Origin: Impatiens glandulifera
Taxonomy: Eukaryota > Streptophyta > Magnoliopsida > Ericales > Balsaminaceae
Length of the DNA: 64,000 bases
Assembly (NCBI RefSeq): GCF_907164915.1
Contig: NW_025919601.1
Location: 1-64,000 of the forward strand
Direction of reading: 5' to 3'
Both the position numbers and the translations under genes were made by a program. Of the stretch, positions 26,865-39,085 are shown piece by piece. The stretch's first letter is position 1, and each line of letters opens with the position of its first letter. The notes below the pieces were generated by a model. The model was not told the origin of the DNA. It saw only the letters and a program-made list of their open reading frames with translations, and searched no databases.

Positions 26865-27540
26865 TTGTTAATGTCATCACATATGAGAAACACATATCTT
26901 ACAATTCATGTCATATATTCTCTAGGTAAATAATGATGGGATAGGAAGAACATCACTTGTTGTCGATGCAATGAAATTTTCTTCACTAGTTTCAACTTTC
27001 TAATTCTGAATTTTGATTTCATCCATAGCCTGGGAAATCTAAGCCAATGATTCAAGACTTATGAATTGGTTGAAGAATATATTATATATGGTGGAAAGAG
27101 GATGATTATAGATTTTATTTCACTCCTCCTTGTGTAAGCTGAAGGTATAAATCATTATAGTCTGTGTTTTTAGATGAAACTCCATTTTTTTGATGTTTGA
27201 ATCTTAAACCCTTGTTTACATTGATAAATGTGACTTTGTCTTTTGTGTTTTTTATTGTTTTGTAATTGTCCTTATTCGGTGATGGTGAAGGAATCGATAT
27301 TTTTCAGGAATTTGAAAACCTTGTATCGATGAAAGGAGTTGTCGATATTTGTCAAGAATTTGGTTTCACCTCTCTAATATGAATTCCAAAATAATTGTTT
27401 TAGGTATAATTATAATTCTTTCCTCTTTCTTTCTTAATCTATTATATATAATTTTTTGAATAACATTATACAAATATATTTTTATTGCAGTATATTATTA
27501 ATCTTAGAGATCGACTTTCATGATTTCAAGTAAGTTTTTT
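26291..27540 (+). pseudogene. Type-A chimeric SDR pseudogene, unit A7
   Basis: X is about 26317-26515 with a deletion near its end. Y is about 26604-26705. Exon d starts at 26926 but its 3' end and donor are gone (ATGCAATGAAA runs into TTTTCTTCAC). Exon e is about 27029-27145, f about 27307-27402 and g about 27490-27532. It carries the longest intronic TA tract among type-A units. Shares tail variants with A0. Confidence 0.58.
26799..26861. repeat. (TA)n microsatellite in intron of A7
   Basis: About 31 TA units. Confidence 0.95.
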
Positions 27541-27960
27541 TTTTACTTAAATTTATATTATATAAGATGCATTTAAATTGTGCAAATTATAAGAATTTCA
27601 ACTTGTTAAGTTTGTAAAAAAATAAACCAATATCATATATTTAATATAAAAATTTATAAATTAAAATTTAATTTTCATAATAAACTTATAAAATTATATT
27701 ATTCATTTTTATTTTCTATAAAAACGTTTTTCTAAAACAAAATATAATTTAAATTTTACATTTTAAACTTATTTTCTTTAAATTTAAATTTCTAATAAAT
27801 TTTGTAATTTTTTATTTAGTAAATTAAAAATATTTAAATAAAACAATTCCTTTAATTATTATTATTTTTAATTATTTTTATATATAATATTAATTTCTTC
27901 AAAATTTTAGATTAAATTTTTAATACATAAAATAATATTTATTTTTTACATAAAACACTT
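27541..27960. repeat. Short, internally deleted array spacer (A7 to A8)
   Basis: Only about 420 bp against the usual 1.2-2.5 kb. Start-of-spacer sequence is joined near 27750 to end-of-spacer sequence (the TAATTTAAATTTTACATTTTAAA phrase region), removing about 1.2 kb. No gene is visible. Confidence 0.6.
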
Positions 27961-28916
27961 AAAATTTTGAATCAAACTGGAAACGAAGTAATATAGTAGT
28001 TCGATATTGTTAAGGGATAACTTAGGCTTCAAAAAATAGTTGTCGTCAAGCTCTACGTGAAGAGTGATCTCTTCGCCTGCAAACTTCCCGGTTCCACGTG
28101 TGGATATTTTGGTCAACATCGTCGCGGATGCAAAGTTAATTGTCTTCAATGTAGTAGAACATTGTTATTCATAGTCATTCTATTATATTCAAGAACCAGC
28201 CAGAATCCAAAGTAATTTCATTATCTAATTCAAATTCTACTGACTATTTATGGTTATATCATATGTTTCTTAACATGACATATTGATGTTCTAAAAGGTT
28301 CTTAATTCTCAAAGTCGTGGATGTTGAACTATCATGGTGAAGGAGTATTGCCTATGGTTTTCAAAAGAATCCTAAACGAAAAAATGAAAAAATTTACCGA
28401 AGGTATTATTTCCTTATTTTACCTTTCATTCGACCACTACTATAAATTATGAGAAACTTTATCTTGTTTAAGAAATACAAAATATTTGTTTCTCTTATAT
28501 ATATATTGTTAATGTCATCACATATGGATCATAGTAGACAAACAAATATCTAACAATTCATGTCATATATTCTCTTATTATATTTGTAGGTAAATAATGA
28601 TGGGATAGGAAAAACATCACTTGATGCCGATGTAATGAAAGTTGCTCCCGCGGTATGCAATTTATTGATAATCAAAAAAATTTTCACTAATTTCAACTTT
28701 CTGATTCTGAATTTAGATTTCATCTGTAGCCTAGAGGATTTCAAGCTAATGATTCAAGACTTATGAATTGGTGAAGAATGTATTATATATGGTGTAAAGA
28801 GGATGATCGTAGATTTTATTCCACTCCTCATTGGGAAAGCTGAAGGTATAAATGATTATAGTATGTTTTTAGATGAAACTCCATTTTTATGATGTTTGAA
28901 TCTTAAACCCCTATTT
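27961..28916 (+). pseudogene. Type-A chimeric SDR pseudogene, unit A8 (tail deleted)
   Basis: X is about 27994-28207, Y 28303-28405 and SDR exon d 28590-28652 (VNNDGIGKTSLDADVMK). Exon e is about 28731-28845. It shares with A1 the variants GATATTTTGGTC, GAACCAGCC and GAAGGAGTATTGCC, and the same Pro-type change at the end of exon d. Blocks f and g are absent: at 28917 the e-f intron runs directly into spacer. Confidence 0.6.
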
Positions 28917-30075
28917 ACCTAATTTTTTATGAAAAGTATTTTTAAATTTAAACCAACTAAACTTTAAAAAAAATTATTTATCACTTTTCTTTTTAATCAA
29001 ATATAATTCAAATATTTTCTAATTATTATTATTATTTTTATATAAATGTAATTTGTCTAAAACAAATTATAATTTTAGTTTAAATTTTAAATACATATAA
29101 TATTATTTATTTTTCTTACTTATATATTTCTTATAATAAAATTAATATATATTTTTAAATATTCTTTTAATGTATATCAATAACTTTACCTTTTAAATTA
29201 AATTTTAATAATTTATTAAGATTTTATTTTTTTATTTAATCAAAATATAATTAAAATTAAAAATATATAAAATTTAAATCACAATTATTACTTTAAATTA
29301 TATGATTTTTAACATAATTATTATTAATTTTATATAAATATAATTTCAGTATAAAAAATATATTTTAATTTAATTTCTAAATACATGAAAAGTATTTTTT
29401 TTAGTTTTTTTACTATTAAGAATATTTTTTTTAATTATACTTATAATATTTATGATTAATTTTATGTTTTGAGTTAAACTTATATTAATAATTAATTCAT
29501 AAAAAAATAAAATTATATTTTTCATTAAATATTAAATTTAATTTTAAATTAAAAAACTCGTATTTAGTTTTTATTATTTTAACATAATTATTTTTTATAT
29601 AAATATAATTTATCAATAATAAATATTATTTAGTTTTTTAATTATATATTTATTATATTTAGAATATATTGTTTTTTATATTATTTATAACTAATTTTAA
29701 ACTATGAATTAAAGCGTATTTATATTAAATTTGTATTAAAATTATATTTTTTTTTTTATTTAATAAAATATAATTTAAATTTTATATTAAAATTATTTTT
29801 ATTAAATTTAAATTTGTATTAAACTTATTAAAATTATATATATTCTATTGAATCAAATATAATTTATATTTTACATTTTAAACTTATTTTAATTAAATTT
29901 AAATTTCTAATAAATTTTGTATTTTTTTATATAATAAAATAAAATTTATATTTAAATAAAACAATTCCTTTAATTATTATTATTTTTAATTATTTGTTTA
30001 TATATAATAATAATTTTTTCATAAAAAAATATAATTTTAAATTAAATTTAAAATACATAATATAATTTTTTTTAC
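28917..30075. repeat. Recombinant A+T-rich spacer (A8 to B3)
   Basis: The left part matches the spacer behind A1 (from about 3316). Further right it matches the spacer behind A2 (from about 6540), as if unit A2 had been removed by recombination between two spacers. No gene is visible. Confidence 0.55.
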
Positions 30076-30611
30076 CTAAAATAGTCTTGGTTTGCGTTCG
30101 TATTTTTATTAATTATTCGTTTTGTGATACTATCGATTTTTTTGTTTTGATATTTGTAATATTATTTTGAGTTTGTGTCCATCCTATTTTAACAACAAAT
30201 AATATTAAAATTTCCCGATTTATAGTTAAAATCTTTTTTTTTATTTAATTAAAAGTTATTAGAACTTTCATTTAGACACTCTTTTATATGTATTCGTCAT
30301 TGATTTTTTTATTTTTATAAATTTATCATTATTTCAGCTAATAATCGATGGTTAGTTATGATTCTATATTATTTTTTTAATTTGACGGTCACTTATTAAT
30401 ACAAAAATAATTTTCACTACACCTCAGAATATTTTGTAAATATTTTTTATATTATAAATATTGTATTATTATTATTATTTTATTATTTATTATAATAATT
30501 AATAATTGAAATATATATTATTAAAAATAATGTATGATGCTTAAATTTGGATAAAATCCTTAATTATAATTTTAAGTTAATATTAAAATTATATAATAAT
30601 ATACTTAGTTG

Positions 30612-30680
<69 letters not shown>

Positions 30681-30819
30681 TTATTTTTACAAATTATTAT
30701 AATTGTTAGATAATTTGAATCCATTGGAATTAATATTATAATAATAGATAATAGATAATTTGAATCCATTGGAATTGGAAATCCTAAACCGCTTATTAGC
30801 CGTTTGTTGATTTATATAG
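30076..30819 (+). other. Upstream (promoter-side) segment of type-B unit B3
   Basis: Second copy of the segment at 7351-8519, with a deletion of roughly 400 bp in the middle. It holds a longer TA tract and the same double AATTTGAATCCATTGGAATT. A TATA-like TTTATATAGG lies at 30811-30820. Confidence 0.4.
30613..30677. repeat. (TA)n microsatellite upstream of B3
   Basis: About 32 TA units, against about 16 at the same place in B1. Confidence 0.95.
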
Positions 30820-32765
30820 GAAGTATATATATCGGATTCAGATATCTCCCATTCTTCAAGAACACGTCCACCCACCGACGACGGCTTCTCTCCTCCTCCT
30901 CCGAAGCATCTAGAGAAATCGAATCATTTGCTTGGCAGTGTTAAAACTTCCAGAAGCAGGGGAGTTACCGGTGGAATTAGTAATCGGAAAATGCTCACGG
31001 AAGAGGAAATTTTACATAGACAGGCATTGTCTATTATCGTCGTACAACAGCGGCTCACATCTCAGAGGTTTGATAATGGATCCATGTCCCGTCGTATTGG
31101 ATCCGCTACTGGTTCACGACGCCGTGATCTTTCTGATTCGTTCTCGAATGGAAAACCGGTGAGTTATGATTCTTGTTGGTAATGTTCGACTGAATTAGGT
31201 TGAAAATGATGGTTTGAATAAGAAATCAATCGTATAAGAAGAACTGACATGATTAACTTTTTACTTTATGAGATTTGAACTTTTAGGGGAGAATTTCTTT
31301 ATTTATTTGTTAAAATTCATGAACTATTTCTTCTAATTACATCAATTATATTGACCTATTTGGAAAAGGAGATCAGTTGTAATATCCGATCGATTAGGAT
31401 TTATGATGTTTCAATCAGTACTGGTGTTCCTTTCGGTACTTCGGAAAAGGAAGCGATGCATGCCGTATTTCTATTCAGTTGTAATAATCGTTTTCTTTAT
31501 GTTCATAAAGAATCGTTTTCTTTAAATGCATACTGTTTCTTATAATATATATGCATATGCCCTGACTTACTGTTTTTATTAATGTATTAGTTTATCAGAC
31601 GATGTTTGAATCGGCTGGTGTAGGTGTATTTTTCTTTGGAAAAAGGAAAGATTATTTCACCTGTCCTATGGCCGGGACACTGAAACGAAAAGGTATGAGA
31701 ATATTCTTTCTTGCTTATAGCAAACAAGAAATTGCAATGCATAATTTATTCTATTTAGTTAATCGTTGATTGAAAACCTAGAGAAATTACAATGCATTCC
31801 ATTGTAACAGGTGCGATAAGAGGAATTTGATTAGAAATATGCAGACATTTAACTTCCAAAGACATAACGGTGATTCTGACCGTTAGAGATGAACTACTTG
31901 TCATCTTCCATCAGCTTGATGTTGCAGAGCTGTCTACTATTCCTATTCTTGTTGATTTAGTCAGATCCAAGTTCGGCAAACTTGATATATTGGTTATTCT
32001 TCGTTTCTCTCTCGAAAATCTGAATTAAAAACAGGGCAAATAGGTATCGGTTATTTTTTATGATTTTTGCAGGTGATCAATGCTGGGAGGATAGGACTTG
32101 ATGCCAATGCAACGAAAAGTTGTTACTGCTGCGGTATGATTTTGTTTTTAATGAAAATCAAAATCTTATTTATTGATTCTGTTTTTTTATTTCATTAGTA
32201 GCCGGGAAGAATACATTCAGATAAAGTATTATATACTATGCAAATGGGATGATTGAAGCATTTATTCCACTCTAGCTTTCTGTTTCACCAAGGATATTGT
32301 CTAGTATAAATTTATTACAATCCGTATTTAGCAATGTCTCTTATTCCTTGAGAAACCTGAAGGTGTAAATTTATTACAATCTGTTATTAGCTACTGGAAA
32401 CTCCATTTTTTTATATTTTGCTGCTTGAATTTTAACCCCGGTTTTCATTGATATGTGTGACTTTGTTTTTTTTGTGTTATTTCTTGTTTTGTAATTGGCT
32501 TTATTTCGTTGATGCTGAAAGTTTCGTTATTTTTTCAGAAATTTGAAGACCTTGGGTCGTCGTTGAAAGAAGTTGTTGGTATTTATCAGAAATTTGGTTT
32601 TTCATCTCCTTTCCAGAATTCCAAAATTAATTTATTTAGGTATAATCATAATTCTTTCATCTTTCTATCTTAATTTATTATATATAATTGTTTGAATAAT
32701 ACTATAAATATCTACTCTTATTGCAGTATATTATTCATCTTAAATATCAACTTTGATGAGTTCAA
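30820..32765 (+). pseudogene. Type-B SDR pseudogene B3, most complete copy
   Basis: Exon a is open from 30820 to donor gtgagt at 31159. It is richer in G+C than its surroundings and reads RPPTDDGFSPPPP and later LTEEEILHRQALSIIVVQQR, from a gene I do not recognise; the first in-frame ATG is 30991. Exon b (31599-31692) joins in phase and contains MAGTLKR. Exon c (about 31789-31992) reads VTGAIRGI, TGA (31828-31830), then LEICRHLTSKDITVIL, and later FHQLDVAELSTIPILVDLV and KFGKLDIL, close to the family consensus. Exon d (32073-32133) has one extra A (61 nt). Exon e (32202-32362) carries an inserted 31-nt repeat. Block f (32539-32639) reads FEDLGSSLKEVVGIYQKFGF, not an SDR segment I know. The catalytic half is missing. 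Confidence 0.78.
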
Positions 32766-35317
32766 GTAAGTTTTTTTAACTTACTTAAATTTATATTATC
32801 TTACTTTTTAAGATGCATAATACTTTTTAGATGCATGATAAGTTTATCCAATTTAACATACATCTAAAAAGTTATGATATTGGTTTATATTCATTTTATT
32901 TTCTATTAATATCTAAATTAAAATTTAATTTCTACAATAAATTTAAAAAATTATATTATTTATTTTTATTTTCTATATAATAATTTTTTTCTAAAACAAA
33001 ATATAATTTAAATTTAAATATTAATTAAGATTATTAAATTATATTTATTAAATACTCATTCTTTATTTTAATAAAATATAATTTAAATTTTCAAATACAT
33101 AATTTTTTTTTATTTATCTAATTTTATATTAAACATTTTTTTAAAATTTATATCAATTAAACTTATCAAATTATTTTTATAATATTTATAAATAATTTTA
33201 AACTTTGAATTAAACTTATATTAATCATTAATTCATAAAAATTATTTTATATTTTGTATTTAATATTAAATTTTATTTTTAATTAGTTTTTATTATTTTA
33301 ATATTATTATTTTTTTAAATAAATATAATTTATCTATAACAAATATTTTTTAGTTTTGTACTTTTAAAATATTCTTTATAAATAATATAAATTAAAAATT
33401 AAAACATATTTACATTAAATTTGTATTAAATTTATTTATATTGCATTTTTTATTTAATTAAATATAATTTAAATTTGCATTAATTTTTAATTTTATTATT
33501 TAATTAAATATAATTTAAATTTTAAATACATAAAATTTAAATAAAAATTATTACTTTAATTTTAATTATTTTTAACATTTTTATTATTATTTTTATATAA
33601 ATATGTTTTTTCTATAATAAAATATATTTTAAATGCATTAATTATTATTTAAATTTGTAATTATATATTTCTTAAGTTAAATATTAATTATTTTTTAAAT
33701 AGTTATATTAAGAATAATATATATTTTTTAAATCAAAATTATTACTTTAAGTTTTATTACTTTTATTATAATAATAATTTTTTATATATAAATATGATTT
33801 CTCTATAAAATAAAATAAAGAATACAATTTTAAATTCATAAAATATTATATAATTTTTAATTTTTATATCTTATATTAAAAAAGTATTATTTTTTTAAAT
33901 ATTCTTAATAATGTTTAATAATTATAAATTTTGAATTAAACTTATATTAATATTTAATTATTAAGCACACTCTTATATATTTTTTTTAATTAAAGTTTTT
34001 TCATTAAATTTAATTTATCATTAAACTTATTAATATAATTATTAATTATTTTTTATATAAATATAATTTCTCTAAAAATGAAATATAATTTTAATATAAA
34101 TTACTTACATAAAAATTATTTAATTTTTACTATATTTTTCTTATATTAAGAATATTATTTAAATTTTAAATATTTAAATATAAATAATTTTAAATTAAAT
34201 TAATATTTATCATTAATTCATAAACACATTTTTATATGTTTTAGATTAAATTTAAATTTAAATTTGTAATAAACTTATTAGAATTACATTTTTTTAAATT
34301 TAATCAATGTAATTAAATTTATCATTAAACATATTAAAAACTTATTTTGAATTTTATATATTTAATAAAATATATTAAAAAAAAATTTAATTTACATCAA
34401 CTTTATTATTTATTTTTTAATTATTCTTATAATGTTTGTAAATAATTTTAAATTTTAAATTAATCTATTAATTCATAAACAATATTATTATTTTCATTAA
34501 ACATATTAAATTATATATATTTTGCTATTTAAACAAATATATTTAAAATTTGTCATTAAACATATTTTCATTATATTTAAATTTACAATAAACTTTACCT
34601 TTTGAATTTAATTTTATATTCATCTTTAATTTTATAAATAAATTATTATATTTAGTATTAAATTGTTTTTATTAAATTTATTAAGATTACATTTTTTTAT
34701 TTAATCAAATATAATTTAAATTTAATTTTTTTTAATAAAACTTATTTTCATAAAATTTAATTTTGCATTTAACTTATTAAAAACTTATTTTGCTTTATAT
34801 TTATACTTTTTATATTTAATCAAATATAATTAAAATTCAAAATACAAAAAAATTAAATTATTACTTTAATTTTTATTATTTTTAAAATAATTTTTATTTA
34901 TTTTATATAAATATGATTTCACTATAACAAAATGTATTTTAATTTAATTTTTAAATACATGAAAAGTATTTTTTTAATTTTTTACTATTAAGAATATTAT
35001 TTAATTTTTTAAATATTCTTATAATATTTATAATTAATTTTAAGTTTTGAATTAAACTTATATTAATCATTAATTCATAAAAATAATTTTATATTTTGCA
35101 TTAAACATTAAATTTAATTTTGAATTAAAAAACTCTTACTTAGTTTTTATTATTGTACATTAACTATTTTTTATATAAATATAATCTATCTATAAAAAAT
35201 ATTATTTACTTTTTAATTATAACTTTCTTATATTTAGAATTTTTTCTAATATTCTTTATAAATAATTTTAAATTATAAATTAAATCTTATTTACAATAAA
35301 TTTGTATTAAAATTATT
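32766..35317. repeat. A+T-rich array spacer (B3 to A9)
   Basis: Colinear with 10211-12060 behind B1, including the hairpin near 32823-32875. It ends abruptly at 35317, where spacer ATTAAAATTATTA joins intron AATGTCATCACAT, deleting blocks X and Y of the next unit. No gene is visible. Confidence 0.55.
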
Positions 35318-35975
35318 AATGTCATCACATATGGATCATAGTAGACAAACAAATATCTTACCATTCATGTTATATATCCTTTTATGATATTTGTAGGTAA
35401 CAATGATGGGATAGGAAGAACATCATTGGATGCCGATGCAATGAAAGTTGTTGATGCGGTAGGCAATTTATTGATAATTAAAATTTTCTTCACTTATTTC
35501 AACTTTCTGATTTTGAATTTTGATTTCATCTATAGCCTAGAAGAATTCCAAGCCAACGATTCAAGACTTATGAATTCGTTGAAGACTGTATTATGTATGG
35601 TGTAAAGTGGATGATTATAGATTTTATTCCACTCCATTTTTGTGATTCTTGAATCTTAAACCCCTGTTTAAATTGATAAATGTGACTTTGTCTTTTGTGT
35701 TTTTCTTGTTTTGTAATTGGCCTTATTTTGGTGATGTTGAAGGAATCGATATTTTTCAGGAATTTGAAGACCTTGGATCAATGAAAGGAGTTGTCGATAT
35801 TTGTCAAGAATTTAATTTTACTTCTCTAGTTTGAATTTCAAAATGAATTTATTTAGGTATAATTATAATTCTTTCTTCTTTCTTTCTTAATCTATATAAA
35901 TAACATTATACACACATCTATTTTTATTGTAATATATTATTCATCAACCTTCATGAGTTCAAGTAAGTTTTTTCC
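35318..35975 (+). pseudogene. Type-A SDR pseudogene, unit A9 (5' truncated)
   Basis: Starts inside the intron upstream of exon d. Exon d (35397-35458) has a 1-nt deletion (GTAACAAT). Exon e is about 35537-35603 and ends early: after the exon, ATTCCACTCC runs into CATTTTTGTG of the next intron. Tail f is about 35760-35856 and reads FEDLGSMKGVVDICQEF; g is shortened near 35940-35966. Sister of A6. Confidence 0.58.
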
Positions 35976-37215
35976 TTACTTAACTTTATATTATCTTTCT
36001 ATATAAGATGCATGATATGTTTTTAGATACATGATATGATAGGTTTATTTTGATGTAGGTTAGATCGTGCAAATTATAAGAATTCAAACTTGTAAAAAAT
36101 AAACAATATCATATCATTAATGTCAAAATTTATAAATTAAAATTTAATTTTCACAATAAACTTATAAAATTATAATTTTTTTTTTTTTTTTTATAAAAAT
36201 GTTTTTCTAAAAACAATATAATTTAAATTTAAATTTTGCATTAAATTTAGTATATTATATTTATTTACATATTCCTTCTTTGTTTTAATAAAATATAATT
36301 TAAATTTTAAAATATATAAAATTTTATTTTATTATATTTACCTAATTTTTATATTAAAATTATTTTTAAAATTTATATCAACTAAAGTTTTTAAATTTTT
36401 TTTTATTACTTTTCTTTTTAATCAAATATAATTCAAATATTTTTGAAATAATTATAATTACTCTATAACAAATTATAATTTTAGTTTAAATTTTAAATAC
36501 ATAAAATATTATTTATTTTTTTACATATATATTTCTAATAATAAAATATAATAAATTTTAAAATACCTAAAATTTAAATCAATATTTTTAACATAATTAT
36601 TATTTATTTTATATAAATATGATTTCCCTATAACAAAATATATTTTAATTTAATTTTTAAATACATAAAAAATGTTTTTAAGTTTTTTACTATTAAGTAT
36701 ATTATTTTTTTAAAATATACTTATAATATTTATAATTAATTTTAAGTTTTAAATTAAACTTATATTAATCATTAATTCATAAAAAATTATATTTTGAATT
36801 AAAAATTTAATTTAATTTTTAATTAAAAAACTCTTATTTAATTTTTATTATTTTAACATAATAATTTTTTATATAAATATAATTTATCTATAAAATATAT
36901 TATATAGTTTTTTAATATATTTCTTTTATATAGAATATATATATTTTTAATATTCTTTATAACTAATTTTAAACTATGAATTAAAATCATATTTACATTA
37001 AATTTGTATTAAAATCATGCATATTCTATATATTCAAATATAATTTAAATTTTATCTTTTTTATTTAATAAAATAATTTTTATTTAAATAAAACAATTCT
37101 TTTAATTATTTTTAATATATAATAATAACTTCTTCATAACAAAATATAATTTTAGATTAAATTTTAAATACATAAAATAATATTTATTTTTTTACATAAA
37201 ATATTTAAAATTTAA
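35976..37215. repeat. A+T-rich array spacer (A9 to A10)
   Basis: Contains a poly-T run near 36177-36192. Otherwise it is the common spacer; no gene is visible. Confidence 0.5.
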
Positions 37216-37463
37216 ATCTAACTGGAAACGAAGTAATATAGTAGCTCGATATGTTAAGTGACAACTTAGGCTTCAAAAAGTAGTTGTTGTCAAGCTCTAC
37301 GTAACGTAAAGAGTGATCTCTTCGCATGAAAACTTTCCGAGTTCCGCGCGTGGATATCTCGATCAACATCGTGGCGGACACAAAGTTAATCGTCTTCAAT
37401 GTAGTAGAACCTTGTTATTCATATTCATTCCGTCATATTAAAGGACGGATCCAAGATAATTTC
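37216..37463 (+). pseudogene. Block X fragment A10
   Basis: Only block X and the first bases of its donor (GGATCCAAG then ATAATTTCATTA) remain. At about 37463 it fuses to spacer (AAATTATTTTTATTAAA), so Y, d, e, f and g are lost. Variants tie it to A6. Confidence 0.6.
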
Positions 37464-37785
37464 ATTAAAATTATTTTTATTAAATTTAGATTTGCATTAA
37501 ACTTATTAAAATTGTATACATATTCTATATAATCAAATATAATTTAAATTTTACATTTTTATATTATTTTCAAAAAATTTAAATTTGTATTAAATTTTGA
37601 ATTTTTTTATTTAATAAAATAAAATTTATATTATAATAAAACAATACCTTTAATTATTATTATGTTTAATTATTTTTATATATAATAATAATTTCTTCAT
37701 AACAAAATATAATTTTAGATTAAATTTTAAATACATAAAATAATATTTATTTTTTTACATAAAATACTTAAAATTTTGAATCTGT
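37464..37785. repeat. Short A+T-rich spacer (A10 to A11)
   Basis: About 320 bp of end-of-spacer sequence. No gene is visible. Confidence 0.5.
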
Positions 37786-38295
37786 AAACGATGTAATATA
37801 GTGGCTCGATAGGGTTAAGGGACAACTTAGATTTAAAAAATAGTTGTCCTCAAGCTCTACGTAAAGAGTGATCTCTTTGCCTGCAAAGTTTCCGGTTTCG
37901 CTCGTGGATATCTCGGTCAACATTGTCGTGGACACAAAGTTAATTGTATTCAATGTAGTAGAACCTTGTTATTCATAGTCATTCCGTCATATTCAAGGAC
38001 CAGTCTGGATCCAAAGTAATTTCCTTATCTAATTCAAATTCTACTAACTATTTGTGGTTATATAATATGTTTCTCAATAAGACATATTGATGTTCTAAAG
38101 GTTCTCAATTTTCAAAGTCGTGGATGTCGAACTATCATGGCGATGGTGTATTGCCTATGGCTTTCAAAAGAATCCTAAATGACAAAATGAATTTTTTTTA
38201 TCGAATGTGTTATTTCCTTAATTTATCTTTCATTCGACCACTACTATAAATTATGAGTAACCTTATCTTAGGTAAAGAATACAAAATATTTTTTC

Positions 38296-38358
<63 letters not shown>

Positions 38359-39085
38359 AATGTCATCACATATGTATCATAGGAGACAAATAAATATCTT
38401 ACCATTCAGGTCATATATTCTCTTATGATATTTGTAGGTAAATAATGATGGGATAGGAATAACATCACTTGATGTCGATGCAATGAAAGTTGTTGTTGCG
38501 GTATGCAATTGATTGATAATCAAAATTTTATTCACTAATTTCAAATTTCTGATTCTGAATTTTGATTTCATCTGTAGCCTGGAGGATTCCAAGCCAATGA
38601 TTCAAGACTTATGATGTATTATATATGGTGCAAAGAGGATGAATGTAGATTTTATTCCACTCCTCGTTGGGAAAGTTGAAGGTATAAATTATTATAGTTT
38701 GTTTTCAGATGAAACTCCATTTTTGATATTTTGATGCTTAAATCTTAAACCCATGTTTACATTGATAAGTGTGACTTTGTTTTTTTTGTGTTTTTCTTGT
38801 TTTGTAATTGGCCTTATTTGTGTGATGCTGAAGGAATCCATATTTTTCAGTAATTTGAAGACCTTGGATCGACCAAAGGAGTTGTCGATATTTGTCAAGA
38901 ATTTGGTTTCACCTCTTTAGTCTGAATTCAAAAATGAATTTATTGAAGTATAATTATAGTTTTTTGCTCTTTCTTTCTTAATCTATTATATATAATTGTT
39001 TGAATAATATTATACACATCTATTTTAATTGCAGTATATTCATCTTAGAGATCAACCTTCATGAGTTCAAATAAGTTTTTTTTCT
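37786..39085 (+). pseudogene. Type-A chimeric SDR pseudogene, unit A11 (last of the array)
   Basis: X is about 37811-38015 and Y about 38101-38195. SDR exon d is 38438-38500, an intact 63-nt exon reading VNNDGIGITSLDVDAMK. Exon e, with the deletion shared with A4, is about 38578-38680. f is about 38851-38945 and g about 39033-39070. Its intronic TA tract is about 27 units, against 9 in sister A4. Confidence 0.6.
38300..38354. repeat. (TA)n microsatellite in intron of A11
   Basis: About 27 TA units. Confidence 0.95.

Noticed and set aside
30928..31182. Reading exon a of B3 as a stand-alone 84-codon gene running past the donor
   Set aside because: The strong gtgagt donor at 31159, conserved in B1, indicates splicing. 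The extra codons past it are intron.
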